NCBI GenBank assembly: GCA_016185245.1
Contig: JACPNZ010000007.1
Location: forward strand, 1 to 64,000
Length of the DNA stretch: 64,000 nt
Reading direction: 5' to 3'
DNA from: Hyphomicrobiales bacterium
Lineage (GTDB): Bacteria > Pseudomonadota > Alphaproteobacteria > Rhizobiales > Aestuariivirgaceae
The position numbers and the translations under genes were made by a program. Under the pieces are notes generated by a model. It worked only from the letters and a program-made list of their open reading frames with translations, was not told the origin of the DNA and did not search any database. Below, piece after piece: positions 1-10,906 of this stretch; position 1 is the stretch's first letter, and the number at the start of each line of letters is the position of its first letter.

Positions 1-150
<150 letters not shown>

Positions 151-282
151 GAACCATCAGAAGCTCGCTTCTATCGGTTCGTCATTGGATCATAGGACCG
201 AAAGTCACGGTCCGTTTTGCGGGACACCGCCGTCTACGTTTCTCTTTCTTTCAGGTCGCATAATGGAGCGCTGGTCGAATAC

Positions 283-359
283 GGGCCTGTAGCTCAGTTG
301 GTTAGAGCGCGCGCTTGATAAGCGTGAGGTCGGAAGTTCAACTCTTCCCAGGCCCACCA
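283..359 (+). tRNA. tRNA-Ile (GAT)
   Basis: A 77-nt cloverleaf with an encoded 3' CCA. The acceptor stem pairs GGGCCTG with the 3' strand before ACCA. The anticodon loop CTTGATAAG places GAT at 317-319, and the T-loop is GTTCAACTC. This is the first spacer tRNA in the usual alphaproteobacterial order 16S-Ile-Ala-23S. It is co-transcribed with the rRNAs. Confidence 0.97.
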
Positions 360-360
360 T

Positions 361-437
361 CAGGTGTCGGGTATCAGGTATCAGGTATCAACCTGGCCTG
401 AACCCGCTGACACCCGATAACTGACACCTGACACCTG
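361..437. repeat. Imperfect inverted repeat built of 7-nt units between the spacer tRNAs
   Basis: A left arm (361-390) made of three to four copies of a GGTATCA-like unit faces a right arm (408-437) made of the complementary TGACACC-like unit. The transcript could fold into one long hairpin between tRNA-Ile and tRNA-Ala. The arms differ at several positions, so this is not a recent perfect palindrome. A spacer with the same design but a different unit follows the 23S gene at 4205-4280. Confidence 0.7.
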
Positions 438-440
438 CCA

Positions 441-516
441 GGGGCCATAGCTCAGTTGGGAGAGCGCTAGCTTTGCAAGCTTGAGGTCGTCGGTTCGATC
501 CCGTCTGGCTCCACCA
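441..516 (+). tRNA. tRNA-Ala (TGC)
   Basis: A 76-nt tRNA with an encoded CCA. It begins GGGGCCATAGCTCAGTTGG, has anticodon TGC at 474-476 in the loop CTTTGCAAG and T-loop GTTCGATCC, and ends TCCACCA. It is the second spacer tRNA of the operon, co-transcribed with tRNA-Ile. Confidence 0.97.
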
Positions 517-856
517 GCCTTCGCTCGTGAGGCGAGAGAAGGCTGTCGCGCCGGAGCCCAACGGGCGAAGGCGGGCCGGTTCCGCGAGCTTCGGCTCGGT
601 AAGCCCATCCATTATGAATACCCGGCATCCGGCCGGCGACCTAACCAGTTTCGCCGCTGAACAAGCGTGCGCAAGCGCTGATTGACATCGTGAATGAAGG
701 GACTTGCTTGTATTTTGCCCGCGAGCCGCGGGTTGTGGTGCTTGACCGCCCACAAACAGGCAAGTCGAAGCACAATAAGTCTTTCTATCGATGACCGTCC
801 GCCGGATTTCTTGCCGAGGTCCGGCATCTACCCAGATGGGCATTGATAATGAGAGC
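517..856 (+). other. 16S-23S spacer, distal part
   Basis: This is 340 bases without a gene. A short hairpin directly follows tRNA-Ala (CAGCCTTC near 516 against GAAGGCTG near 537). The last bases (about 848-856) are the 5' strand of the pre-23S processing stalk: GAGAGCGATCAAGC pairs with GCTTGATCGTTCTC at 4150-4163 through 14 positions with one G-U. That stalk is the expected RNase III target. I see no other feature. Confidence 0.7.
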
Positions 857-2538
<1,682 letters not shown>

Positions 2539-3261
2539 TTGCTTACGCGCCGCGAACGATCGCGGAAAATGCTAGCCTTAGTAAAACTGAACTATATGCG
2601 GGAAACTGCTCATACAGCCACGCGGTACTCGTCTGCGACTTTCGCAGGCAGTCAAAAGCCGCTGGACACGGGCACAATCCGCAGGAAAGGTCTCGTCTGG
2701 CACATCCGCCAAACGGGAAATCCTCAGAGACTTTATGTTCGGGAGGTGTGTTTTGCAGCTCGATACCCAATGGATCGTTGGCTTTGTCGACGGCGAGGGT
2801 TGTTTTCACGTCGGGGTAAATCCCAACGCGGAGATGACCGCAGGTTTTCAGGTTCTGCCTGAATTCACCGTTGTACAGCACCAGCGCGATCTGCAGATTT
2901 TGCATGCACTGAAGGCCCATTTCGGCTGCGGTGTGGTTCGCAGGAACCACGGCGAGCGGATGGCCTATCGGGTGCGTGGGCAAGATCATCTGTTGCGGAT
3001 CGTCATACCGTTTTTCATGAAACACCCGCTCAAAACGCGGAAGAACGTGGACTTCTTGAAGTTTCGCGACTGTCTTCTGCTGATCGAGAAGGGCGAACAT
3101 CTGACCGGCGAGGGCGTGGAGAAAATCCGGGCCATCGCGGCGAAGATGAATTGTGGAGCGGACATCCAATGGGACGGGAACGAAGAGCCGGAAGGTTCTT
3201 CGCTGTAGAACGCAGTTCAAGATAAAGTCCGTCCGGTCCAGAAAATGGACAGGGTCAAACG
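2539..3261 (+). mobile_element. Group I intron in 23S rRNA, insertion site L1931
   Basis: A 723-nt insertion splits the invariant CTAAGGT|AGCGAAATTCC between E. coli U1931 and A1932. Core elements are readable: P (ATGCGGGAAAC, about 2596-2606), Q (AATCCGCAG, 2675-2683), R (CTCAGAGACTTTATG, 2723-2737) and S (AAGATAAAGTCC, 3219-3230). P7 pairs GACTTTAT (2729-2736) with ATAAAGTC (3222-3229). The internal guide GCCTTAG (2575-2581) pairs with the 5' exon CTAAGGT over seven positions, giving the required U-G at the splice site. GCT (2571-2573) can pair with exon-2 AGC as P10. The intron ends in G (3261). A LAGLIDADG gene fills the P8 region. L1931 is a known intron site in some thermophilic bacteria, cyanobacteria and chlamydiae relatives. 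In an alphaproteobacterium it is unusual. Confidence 0.95.
2753..3208 (+). CDS. LAGLIDADG homing endonuclease encoded in the group I intron
   Basis: A single-motif LAGLIDADG endonuclease of about 151 aa, which would act as a homodimer and cut intronless 23S genes at the insertion site. The motif reads WIVGFVDGEGCF near the N terminus, with the Glu of DGEG as the expected catalytic acid. The rest fits the alpha-beta fold of LAGLIDADG_1 enzymes. I chose TTG at 2753 because GGGAGGTG (2741-2748) lies just upstream. An in-frame ATG at 2735 adds six residues but overlaps the P7 strand and has no ribosome site. The gene lies wholly between the two P7 strands and is free of stops, so the endonuclease is probably intact. 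The exact target is inferred from the location. Confidence 0.9.
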   Translation: MQLDTQWIVGFVDGEGCFHVGVNPNAEMTAGFQVLPEFTVVQHQRDLQILHALKAHFGCGVVRRNHGERMAYRVRGQDHLLRIVIPFFMKHPLKTRKNVDFLKFRDCLLLIEKGEHLTGEGVEKIRAIAAKMNCGADIQWDGNEEPEGSSL

Positions 3262-4158
<897 letters not shown>

Positions 4159-4204
4159 TTCTCATTTTCAATGTCCATCAAATCGATGGAAAGACTTGTG
4201 CTTC

Positions 4205-4280
4205 GCGCGAATGGCGAATGGCGAATGGCGAAGGGAGTTACTTCCTTCCCCATTCGCTATTCGCCACCTACTATTCGCCC
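4205..4280. repeat. Inverted repeat of GCGAATG-type units in the 23S-5S spacer
   Basis: The left arm has three to four tandem GCGAATG units (about 4207-4234). The right arm has CATTCGC/TATTCGC units (about 4251-4279). The transcript can form a long hairpin between 23S and 5S. The architecture mirrors the tRNA-Ile/tRNA-Ala spacer repeat at 361-437, with a different unit. Confidence 0.75.
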
Positions 4281-4298
4281 CCTTCTGTCTTTCGCCGG

Positions 4299-4413
4299 CC
4301 TGGTGGCTTTGGCGGGGCGTCCATACCCGATCCCATCTCGAACTCGGCCGTAAATCGCTCCAGCGCCAATGGTACTTCGTCCTAAGACGCGGAAGAGTAG
4401 GTCGCTGCCAGGC
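4299..4413 (+). rRNA. rrf: 5S ribosomal RNA
   Basis: About 115 nt beginning CCTGGTGGCTTTGGCGGGG and ending GGTCGCTGCCAGG, with the universal CCCGATCCCATCTCGAACTCGG loop C/B region (about 4329-4350). The terminal stem CCTGG/CCAGG is intact and is extended by flanking GTCTTTCGC and GCGAAAGAC, which form the processing stem. No tRNA-fMet follows it. Confidence 0.95.
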
Positions 4414-4452
4414 CTGCGAAAGACAGAAACACCTTCATTCACCCATTCAACC

Positions 4453-4487
4453 AAATCCCGCCGCGCGAGACATCGCCGGCGGGATTT
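4453..4487. terminator. Hairpin terminator after the rrn operon (probably bidirectional)
   Basis: AAATCCCGCC (4453-4462) pairs with GGCGGGATTT (4478-4487). The A-run and T-run at the two edges suit termination in both directions: the rRNA operon from the left and the gene ending at 4518 from the right. Confidence 0.75.
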
Positions 4488-4517
4488 GCGCTTCAAGCAT
4501 CGGTGGTTTCCCCAAAC

Positions 4518-5144
4518 TCAGTCGGCCTTTTCGGCGCCGCCCTTGTCCTTCTTCACCTCGATCTGCACCGGGGCATAGCCCTTGGCGGTGACCTGGATAG
4601 TGAAGGTCTTGGCGTTCTGCGACGTGTGATAGATGGAGTTCGGGTTGTCGCGGATGTGGCCGGGCAAACCGCTGTCGTCGAGATTGACGTCGACGGTTGC
4701 GCCCTTGTCGATGGTCAGGCCGGGCAGCGGCTTGTAGTAGGCTTCGATCTTTCCGGTCACATCGTCCTTGAGGGAATAGAACATCGACAGATCGGTCAAG
4801 GTTTCGCCCGAAGTGTTGGCGATGGCGAGCTCGATATGGTCGGCGACGTCCTTCTTGGTCACCGGATCGAAATTGTTTTCCAGCTTGGCGGTAAAGGTCA
4901 GGGCGTTTGGCTTGCCGATCTGGGGGATGGGGTTTTCGGCTCTGGTGGGGTCCTTGTCGGCGAGATCGTTGACGCCGTCGCCGTCGGTGTCGGGATTTAG
5001 CGGATCGGTTCCCAACAGAGCCTCGGCGGCATCGGGCACGCCGTCGCCGTCCGAATCGGTGGCGGCCATGGCCGGCGGGGTTGCGGCGGCGAGTGCTGCC
5101 GCCAAGCCAATGGCAATGAGATGTCTTGACTGGAATATTGGCAT
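4518..5144 (-). CDS. Exported protein with thrombospondin type-3 calcium-binding repeats
   Basis: A 208-aa protein with a signal peptide (hydrophobic core [17 protein letters not shown], cleavage after AMA). Two acidic TSP3-type repeats follow directly (DSDGDGVPD and DTDGDGVND), a known calcium-binding signature. A domain of about 140 residues that I do not recognise comes next, and the C terminus is lysine-rich. The start at 5144 has AAGGAG eight bases upstream. An upstream in-frame start at 5189 lies inside the neighbouring gene and is less likely. It is the last gene of an operon with an ABC-2 exporter (two permeases and one ATPase), only one base after the preceding stop. This suggests that the exporter and this periplasmic or surface protein work together. 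No specific substrate can be named. Confidence 0.75.
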   Translation of the reverse strand: MPIFQSRHLIAIGLAAALAAATPPAMAATDSDGDGVPDAAEALLGTDPLNPDTDGDGVNDLADKDPTRAENPIPQIGKPNALTFTAKLENNFDPVTKKDVADHIELAIANTSGETLTDLSMFYSLKDDVTGKIEAYYKPLPGLTIDKGATVDVNLDDSGLPGHIRDNPNSIYHTSQNAKTFTIQVTAKGYAPVQIEVKKDKGGAEKAD

Positions 5145-5145
5145 T

Positions 5146-6132
5146 CTACTGCTCCTTCGAGAGACGGGCGATATTGAGGGGGCGGGCAAAGAGATAGAGG
5201 ACGAGCCCGGCGAATATGCCGAGAAGCCACCAGAGGTCTGCCAGGCGATCTAGGATCACGTCGGCAAGGGGTTGGCCGTTGTAGATGTCCTTGATGCCGA
5301 GGACCGCGAAACTGAAGCGTTCGAAGTGCTTGGCGGGCGAGGCCTGTTCGATGTCGTCCCGGATCGTCTCATAGGTCGCGAACGACTTGAGGATTTCCTT
5401 TTCCTCGGGCTTGGCAATGCCGAGCTTGCGGAACACGCCGCCGGCGACCTGGTTGTCCGGGTCCATGGTATCGCCGATCTGCGGAGCGATGAGCACCAGG
5501 GTGAGCCAGACGGCGAAAGCCACCAGCAAGGCGGTCGGCAAGCGGGCGAAGCCCAGCGCCAGGATGAAGCCGAGCAGGAAGAAGCTGCCGACATAGAGGA
5601 TTGCCGCAGCGAAGACGATGGCGATGCGAAGCAGATCGGCGGCGCCCAGGCCGACGCCGCTGATGACGAAAAGGGCAAGGGCGCCCAAGGCGAATGTTGC
5701 CGCCAGGCCGGCAACTATGAGGACCATGTTTCCAGCAAGCTTGCCGGCGAGAAACGCTGTCCGACCCAGGGGGCGGGTCATGATCAGCATGAGGGTGGAA
5801 TGGCCCCGCTCGACCGCGGCGGCGCGGTAGCCGAGCACGATGCCAAGCACTGCCCCGATGATCTCCACGTGCTCGACGAACCCGCGCAGGAGCTTGAGCG
5901 GAAAGAAGGCCGGCGGTACCAGATCGTTGATCGACTTGCCGAGCGACAAGAGAAGATCCCGCGATTGGACGTAGGTGAGGTACTCGGCGTGCAGGGCGAT
6001 CGAGGAAACCGTCAAGGACACCATGGCCGCCAGAATCAGAAACCCGGTGAGCAGCGACAGCACATGAGTGCGAAGCGCATCGTGGATCTCCTTGCCGGCA
6101 ATCGTTGCAATCTGCGCCGGGCGACTAGTCAC
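5146..6132 (-). CDS. ABC-2 type transporter permease (NosY-like)
   Basis: A membrane protein of about 328 aa with six or so hydrophobic segments and a long central extracytoplasmic stretch, the layout of ABC-2/NosY permeases. The N terminus ([18 protein letters not shown]) is the amphipathic KE-rich helix typical of this family. I prefer GTG at 6132, which overlaps the upstream stop as GTGACTAG and has GGAG upstream. ATG at 6156 would add eight residues. With the second permease (6125-7081) and the ATPase (7085-7819) it forms an exporter heterodimer, presumably moving a substrate out of the cytoplasm. The substrate is unknown. Confidence 0.8.
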   Translation of the reverse strand: MTSRPAQIATIAGKEIHDALRTHVLSLLTGFLILAAMVSLTVSSIALHAEYLTYVQSRDLLLSLGKSINDLVPPAFFPLKLLRGFVEHVEIIGAVLGIVLGYRAAAVERGHSTLMLIMTRPLGRTAFLAGKLAGNMVLIVAGLAATFALGALALFVISGVGLGAADLLRIAIVFAAAILYVGSFFLLGFILALGFARLPTALLVAFAVWLTLVLIAPQIGDTMDPDNQVAGGVFRKLGIAKPEEKEILKSFATYETIRDDIEQASPAKHFERFSFAVLGIKDIYNGQPLADVILDRLADLWWLLGIFAGLVLYLFARPLNIARLSKEQ

Positions 6133-7081
6133 GATAGCCGCTCCGGCAGGCATCAAGGCGCGCGATGGCGACGATCAAAGCGCCGGCCAGTGCAAGATTG
6201 GCGAACACAAGGGATAGCATGGCCCCTCCGGCCGTTATGGTCGTTCCAGCGCCCGAAGTGACCTCGAGAATGGAGGCGGAAAGAAAGCGGTAGGATTCGG
6301 CGATGGACAGCGGTCCGAGAAGTGCCGACGTCACCGCGAAGAACGATCCCCCGGGAACTTCGAGATTGACGCTCTGTGGATTGAGTGCAGCCATCGGACC
6401 GATGTTGGCGGTGACTTGCGGAACGATGAAGGTCAGCGCCAGCCAGATGGTGACCGGCGTCAGCAGCGCCATCGATTCGCTGGCGAAGGCCGTCGCGCAG
6501 ATCGCGCCAAGCAGCCCGAATGCCAGCATGTACAGTGCCGCAACGCCGTAGAACTCGATCATGCCCAGCCAGATCGTGCCGTCAAGGGCCAGACCGGGAA
6601 GCAGCAACATGGTCAGAACATTGACCAGGCCCGCGCCGAGGAGAACGGCGACAACCGCCAGGACCAGAGCGCCGATCTTGCCGAGGGCAAGACCGATACG
6701 GCTTGCCGGCCGGCTGAAGACGAGCGGCAGGACCCCGGCCTTGCGATCGGAAGCTACCACCTGATGGCCCAATACGAGGGCCGCCAGCGCGCCGAGCAGG
6801 GCGACGTAGGTGACCATGTTGCGAAGCAGCGAAAGTGGCGGCATTTCTCCGACCGGATTGGCCGGCACGGGTTTGCCTTGCGCCTGAAACACCGGAACGG
6901 CCTTGGCGTAGATGGCATTCACGGTCGCCGTCGCCGACCAGCCGAGATATGCCGAAACCAGGACCATGGCGAAGAACAGCGCGGCGAGCAGAACCACGGT
7001 GCGGTCGCGCCAGCCGATTCTGGCGGCGAACATGGCCGACAGCATGGCGGTGGCCGGAGTTGAAAGCTTGCGCGTGGCCAA
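6125..7081 (-). CDS. ABC-2 type transporter permease
   Basis: A 318-aa integral membrane protein, the second permease of the exporter. It has an N-terminal segment FAARIGWRDRTVVLLAALFFA, a large periplasmic loop, then a cluster of five or more transmembrane helices. This is the ABC-2/DUF3526-like layout common next to NosY-type permeases. The first possible start is TTG (7081), four bases after the ATPase stop. No strong ribosome site is seen, so translation may be coupled, and an internal ATG could also serve. The 3' end overlaps the next permease by eight bases. Confidence 0.75.
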   Translation of the reverse strand: MATRKLSTPATAMLSAMFAARIGWRDRTVVLLAALFFAMVLVSAYLGWSATATVNAIYAKAVPVFQAQGKPVPANPVGEMPPLSLLRNMVTYVALLGALAALVLGHQVVASDRKAGVLPLVFSRPASRIGLALGKIGALVLAVVAVLLGAGLVNVLTMLLLPGLALDGTIWLGMIEFYGVAALYMLAFGLLGAICATAFASESMALLTPVTIWLALTFIVPQVTANIGPMAALNPQSVNLEVPGGSFFAVTSALLGPLSIAESYRFLSASILEVTSGAGTTITAGGAMLSLVFANLALAGALIVAIARLDACRSGYRD

Positions 7082-7084
7082 GAG

Positions 7085-7819
7085 CTATGCCGCCGCGGCC
7101 GGGGTGAGCGATAAGTAGAGTTCCTCGAGCGTCTGGTCGTCTCCGAACCGCGCCAGGACGCCGGCGATCGTGTCGCGATAGGCAAGCCGGCCGTGGTTCA
7201 GTACCCCGATCGACGTGCAGGTCTTGGAGACTTCGCTGATCAGATGGGTATTCATGAAGATCGTCATGCCAAGCGTGCGATTGAGCTTCACGATGAGATC
7301 GCGCAGTGTCTTGATCCCCAGGGGGTCGAGACCGGAGGTCGGCTCGTCGAGAAACAGCACATCGGGGCGGTGCAAGATGGCCTGCGCCAGGCCGATCCGC
7401 TGGCGCTGACCCTTGGACATGTCGCCCACGCGCTTGGTCGCCAGTTCCGGGCAATCGAGAATCGCCAGAACCTCGCCGATGCGCTGCGATGGCTCCCTGA
7501 CACCCGACAATCTTGCAAAAAACAGCAGATTGTCTCGGGCCGTCATCGAGTCGTAGAGGCGGACGTTTTCCGGCACATAGCCGATATGTTGGCGCGCCTT
7601 CATGCTGTCCGCCACGACATCGCAGCCGCATATGCTGGCGCTGCCGGATGTAGGAGCGAGGAGGGTGGTCAGGATATTGATGGTCGTTGTCTTGCCGGCG
7701 CCGTTGTGCCCGAGAAAGCCGAAGATTTCGCTGCGGTCGATTTCGAGAGTTAAATTGTCGAGCGCGGCAAGACTGCCATAGCGTTTGCTCAGTCGATCGA
7801 TGCCGATTGCAGGGTCCAT
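7085..7819 (-). CDS. ABC transporter ATP-binding protein (NosF/CcmA type)
   Basis: A 244-aa ATPase that powers the two permeases downstream. Walker A GHNGAGKTT is at residues 37-45, signature MSKGQRQR at 134-141, Walker B DVLFLDEP at 153-160 and the switch His near 192. The Q-loop position reads GYVPEN, as is frequent in NosF/CcmA-like exporters. First gene of the operon 7819 to 4518. The 296 bases upstream hold only the terminator of the next gene and, by position, this operon's promoter, which I cannot pin down. Confidence 0.92.
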   Translation of the reverse strand: MDPAIGIDRLSKRYGSLAALDNLTLEIDRSEIFGFLGHNGAGKTTTINILTTLLAPTSGSASICGCDVVADSMKARQHIGYVPENVRLYDSMTARDNLLFFARLSGVREPSQRIGEVLAILDCPELATKRVGDMSKGQRQRIGLAQAILHRPDVLFLDEPTSGLDPLGIKTLRDLIVKLNRTLGMTIFMNTHLISEVSKTCTSIGVLNHGRLAYRDTIAGVLARFGDDQTLEELYLSLTPAAAA

Positions 7820-8041
7820 GGTCTGTCCGGTCTATTCTGGTGCGGCTGCGCCAGCGTTGAATCGGGTTTTACAGGGCCAAAATTGCACGACTATGTCCGG
7901 CAACTTACAAATTACCAAGCCAGGCATGGCCGCGTCGCTTTCGGCTCATCGTGCCCTGGGCATGGAAACCGTCCCCGGGCCCGGCTGTTGGTTGGCAACC
8001 CGGCGCCGCGCAAGACGGAACCGTCACTTGCTCCTTCAAAC

Positions 8042-8072
8042 CAAAACCCGCCGGCGACTGCTCGCCGGCGGG
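8042..8072 (-). terminator. Rho-independent terminator
   Basis: CCCGCCGGCG (8047-8056) pairs with CGCCGGCGGG (8063-8072). On the minus strand the stem is followed by TTTTGG, so it terminates the gene ending at 8116. Confidence 0.8.
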
Positions 8073-8115
8073 CCACTTGTCGGTGCACGCGCCAAGGCGC
8101 CGTCAGTGCGAGAGC

Positions 8116-8547
8116 CTATTCCCGGCCCCTGAGCCTGTTGAGGCGGTCCAGCATCGCGGCGGAAATGTCGGTGTGATGGTGGACGATCTTCCAGGCATTG
8201 CCTTCGCGGCGATAGATGTTGGTGACCCGCTGATCGATTGCCACCTTCTCGCCGGCAAGGGTGATGTTGCCTGCCTCGACGCCAAGCTCGTAGGCGGCAT
8301 CGCCAACCACCTGGATCACCTGCTTGTCGAGCCGCACCTCGCCGCCGGTGGCGAGTTGTGCCACCTGCTTCCACGGTTCCTGCACTTGTTCCCAGCCGAT
8401 TTCCCGGCCGCCGATCGGATGCATGGTCGATACGCCGGCGCCGTGCGACCAGATGTCGGCCATCGGGCGGGCATCGCCATTGGCCATGCGGTTGAGCGCC
8501 GAATAGAATTTTCCCGATGCTTCACGCACTGCATCTTCCGCTGACAT
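8116..8547 (-). CDS. NTF2-like / SnoaL-type (DUF4440-like) protein
   Basis: A 143-aa protein of the NTF2-like superfamily: an N-terminal helical stretch, then the alternating strands and VRLDKQVIQVVGDAAYELG / YRREGNAWKIVHHHTD that are typical of calcium/calmodulin kinase II association or SnoaL-like ketosteroid-isomerase folds. The final HHHTD has the His/Asp pattern often lining the cone-shaped pocket. The start at 8547 has GGAG eight bases upstream. It is transcribed alone, divergent from the CoA-transferase at 8733, and ends at a strong terminator. Whether it binds a ligand or is an enzyme cannot be said. Confidence 0.8.
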   Translation of the reverse strand: MSAEDAVREASGKFYSALNRMANGDARPMADIWSHGAGVSTMHPIGGREIGWEQVQEPWKQVAQLATGGEVRLDKQVIQVVGDAAYELGVEAGNITLAGEKVAIDQRVTNIYRREGNAWKIVHHHTDISAAMLDRLNRLRGRE

Positions 8548-8732
8548 GAGGTATTCTCCATTGCTCCAGTTGAACCACACTCGAACGCGCCATAACAGGG
8601 GCGCGAAGCTGCGCCGTTTTGATCCGCTTGGCAAGGCGAAAAGCGGTCAGGTGCAGCCACTTCCCCCGGTCCGGGACTTGCGTTACCAACGTGGCCTCGG
8701 CCAGCCCCATAGCCCCATAAGGAGTGCCGTTC

Positions 8733-10073
8733 ATGTCCAGGAGAATTGCCGGCACCAAAGCGCGGGTGATTTCGGCCGAGGAAGCGGCGGGCCTGGTGCG
8801 GTCGGACATGTGGCTCGACTACGGTGCTACCCTGTGTCAACCCGACACGTTCGACAAGGCGTTGGCCGAGCGTGCGGCGGAATTGCGCCAAGTAAAGATC
8901 CGTTCGTGCCTTACCATGCGGCCGCGGGCGGTCATCGAAGCCGATCCCGAGGGCGAGCACTTCTACTGGTTCAGCCTGCATTTCTCCGGCTACGACCGCA
9001 AGAAGCACGATGCCGGCCGCAGCAACTACCTGCCGGTCAATCTCGGCGAGATTCCCGATTACTATCGCCGCTTCATGGCGCCAGTCGATATCGCCATCTT
9101 CAAGACTTGCCGCATGGATGCCAATGGCTATTTCAATTTCAGCGCCGCCAATCTTTGGCATCGCGCCGTGATCGAGCGGGCCCGGCTGGTGATCGTCGAG
9201 GTGACCGACGGCAATCCCTATCTCCACGGCGAGGACAACGGCTTGCATGTCAGCGAGGTCGACTACATCATCGAGGGCGACAATCAGCCGGCACCCGAGC
9301 TTCCCAATCCGCCGCCGACCGAGGTCGACCGCGCCGTCGGCCGGCTTATCGCCGCCGAGATCGAGGACGGCGCCTGCCTGCAGATCGGTATCGGCGGCAT
9401 GCCCAACGCGGTGTGTGCCGAGCTTCGGCACGACAGCCAGCGCGATCTCGGCATTCACACCGAAATGCTGACCGACGGCATCATCGAGCTTTACAAGGCT
9501 GGCCGCATCACCGGCGCCCGCAAGAGGCTCAATCCCGGCAAGATCGTCTGCACCTTCGGGCTCGGCTCGAAGGAGCTCTACCGCGCCATCGACCGCAACG
9601 AGGATTTCCAGTGCTATCCGGTTGAATACACCAACCTGCCGCACACCATCATGCAGAACGATTCCGTGGTGTCGATCAACAACACCACCCAGATCGATCT
9701 ACAGGGCCAGGCGGCCTCCGAGTCGGACGGCCACCGCCACATCAGCGGCACCGGCGGGCAATTGCAATTCGTGCGCGGTGCCTATGCCTCGAAGGGCGGC
9801 AAGTCGTTCATCTGCCTGTCGTCGACCTATGACAAGAAGGGCGAGCGCAAGAGCCGCGTCGCTCTCAGTCTCACTCCGGGTAACGTCGTCACCACGCCGC
9901 GCACCGATGTCATGTATGTCGTCACCGAATACGGTATCGCCAATCTCAAGGGCAAGACGGTGGCCGAGCGGGCCAAGGCACTCATCGCCATCGCGCACCC
10001 GGACTTCCGCGAAGGACTCGAACGCCAGGCCCATGAACACCGGTTGATCCCGCGTGGCTTTGCGATCGGATAG
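8733..10073 (+). CDS. Acetyl-CoA hydrolase/transferase family CoA-transferase (4-hydroxybutyrate or butyrate type)
   Basis: A 446-aa class I CoA-transferase. Its expected product is an acyl-CoA made by swapping CoA from acetyl-CoA onto a carboxylic acid. The conserved QIGIGGMPNAV (217-227) forms the CoA-binding loop. Glu244 in GIHTEML is the expected catalytic residue that forms the glutamyl-CoA thioester. The length fits the AbfT/Cat1 group. The ATG at 8733 has AAGGAG upstream. A GTG nine bases earlier lies in the ribosome site. It faces the BKACE/SMP-30/tautomerase operon, ending three bases from it, which suggests a shared pathway in which the BKACE product is activated or recycled as a CoA ester. 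The actual acid substrate is unknown. Confidence 0.88.
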   Translation: MSRRIAGTKARVISAEEAAGLVRSDMWLDYGATLCQPDTFDKALAERAAELRQVKIRSCLTMRPRAVIEADPEGEHFYWFSLHFSGYDRKKHDAGRSNYLPVNLGEIPDYYRRFMAPVDIAIFKTCRMDANGYFNFSAANLWHRAVIERARLVIVEVTDGNPYLHGEDNGLHVSEVDYIIEGDNQPAPELPNPPPTEVDRAVGRLIAAEIEDGACLQIGIGGMPNAVCAELRHDSQRDLGIHTEMLTDGIIELYKAGRITGARKRLNPGKIVCTFGLGSKELYRAIDRNEDFQCYPVEYTNLPHTIMQNDSVVSINNTTQIDLQGQAASESDGHRHISGTGGQLQFVRGAYASKGGKSFICLSSTYDKKGERKSRVALSLTPGNVVTTPRTDVMYVVTEYGIANLKGKTVAERAKALIAIAHPDFREGLERQAHEHRLIPRGFAIG

Positions 10074-10075
10074 TC

Positions 10076-10906
10076 TTAGACGGGTGGCAGCGATAGCAGC
10101 CGCCGGGCTTCGGCCGGGTTCGCTGGACGGCGGCCATAGCTCCGGCACAGTTCGGCAACCCGGGCGACGAGTTCAGCATTGGAAGCGGCAAGCCGCCGCT
10201 CATCCCAGCGGATATTGTCTTCAAGCCCGGTGCGGCAGTGGCCGCCGCAGGAGAGCGCCCAGTGGTTGACCTCGAGCTGATGCCGGCCGATGCCGGCCGC
10301 CGTCCAGGTGGCCTCGGGCGCCAGCCTGGTGATCTCGTCGACCATGAAGTCGAAGGCCTGGCGCACCGCCGGCATGGCATTCTTGACGCCGAACACGAAC
10401 TGCACATGCAACGGCTTCTTCAGCAGGCCTTCGTCGGCCAGGCGCAGCGCCTGGTAGAGCATCGACAGATCGAACACCTCGATCTCGGGCTTGACCTGGT
10501 GGGCCAGCATCTTTTTCGCCAGATCGCGGATGAGGTCGGGGTGGTTTTCATAAATGATGGTCGGAAAATTGCACGAGCCGGTCGACAGCGAGGCCATGTC
10601 GCAGCCGAGATGCAGCATGCCGCCGCGCTCCGCGCCCTTGCCGGAACGGCCACCAGTCGAAAACTGCACGATCATGCCCAGACAATGGCGGCGCAGGCCC
10701 TCAAGTAGCCTGGCGAAACGCTCGGGGTCCGAGGTTGGCGTCTGGTCGTCCTTGCGCACATGGACATGGGCGAGCGAAGCCCCCGCCTCGAAGGCGGCAT
10801 GGGACGATTCAACTTGTTCGGCCACGCTGATCGGTACCGCCGGATTGTGCTCCTTGCGCGGCACCGAGCCGGTGATGGCGACGGTGATGATGCACGGCGT
10901 GGTCAT
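10076..10906 (-). CDS. BKACE (DUF849) beta-keto acid cleavage enzyme
   Basis: A 276-aa member of the beta-keto acid cleavage family. These enzymes cleave a beta-keto acid with acetyl-CoA to give acetoacetate and a new acyl-CoA. The metal-binding motif HVHVR (47-51) supplies two zinc-ligand His residues, and the TIM-barrel signature EVFDLSM is present. The start overlaps the upstream stop as ATGA (10903-10906), so translation is coupled to the SMP-30 gene. The specificity-defining residues cannot be assigned to a subgroup by eye. Confidence 0.88.
   Translation of the reverse strand: MTTPCIITVAITGSVPRKEHNPAVPISVAEQVESSHAAFEAGASLAHVHVRKDDQTPTSDPERFARLLEGLRRHCLGMIVQFSTGGRSGKGAERGGMLHLGCDMASLSTGSCNFPTIIYENHPDLIRDLAKKMLAHQVKPEIEVFDLSMLYQALRLADEGLLKKPLHVQFVFGVKNAMPAVRQAFDFMVDEITRLAPEATWTAAGIGRHQLEVNHWALSCGGHCRTGLEDNIRWDERRLAASNAELVARVAELCRSYGRRPANPAEARRLLSLPPV

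Noticed and set aside
2543-3220. A 225-codon minus-strand frame over the intron
   Set aside because: It is the antisense of the LAGLIDADG gene, has no family motif, and lies in an element with a clear sense-strand gene.
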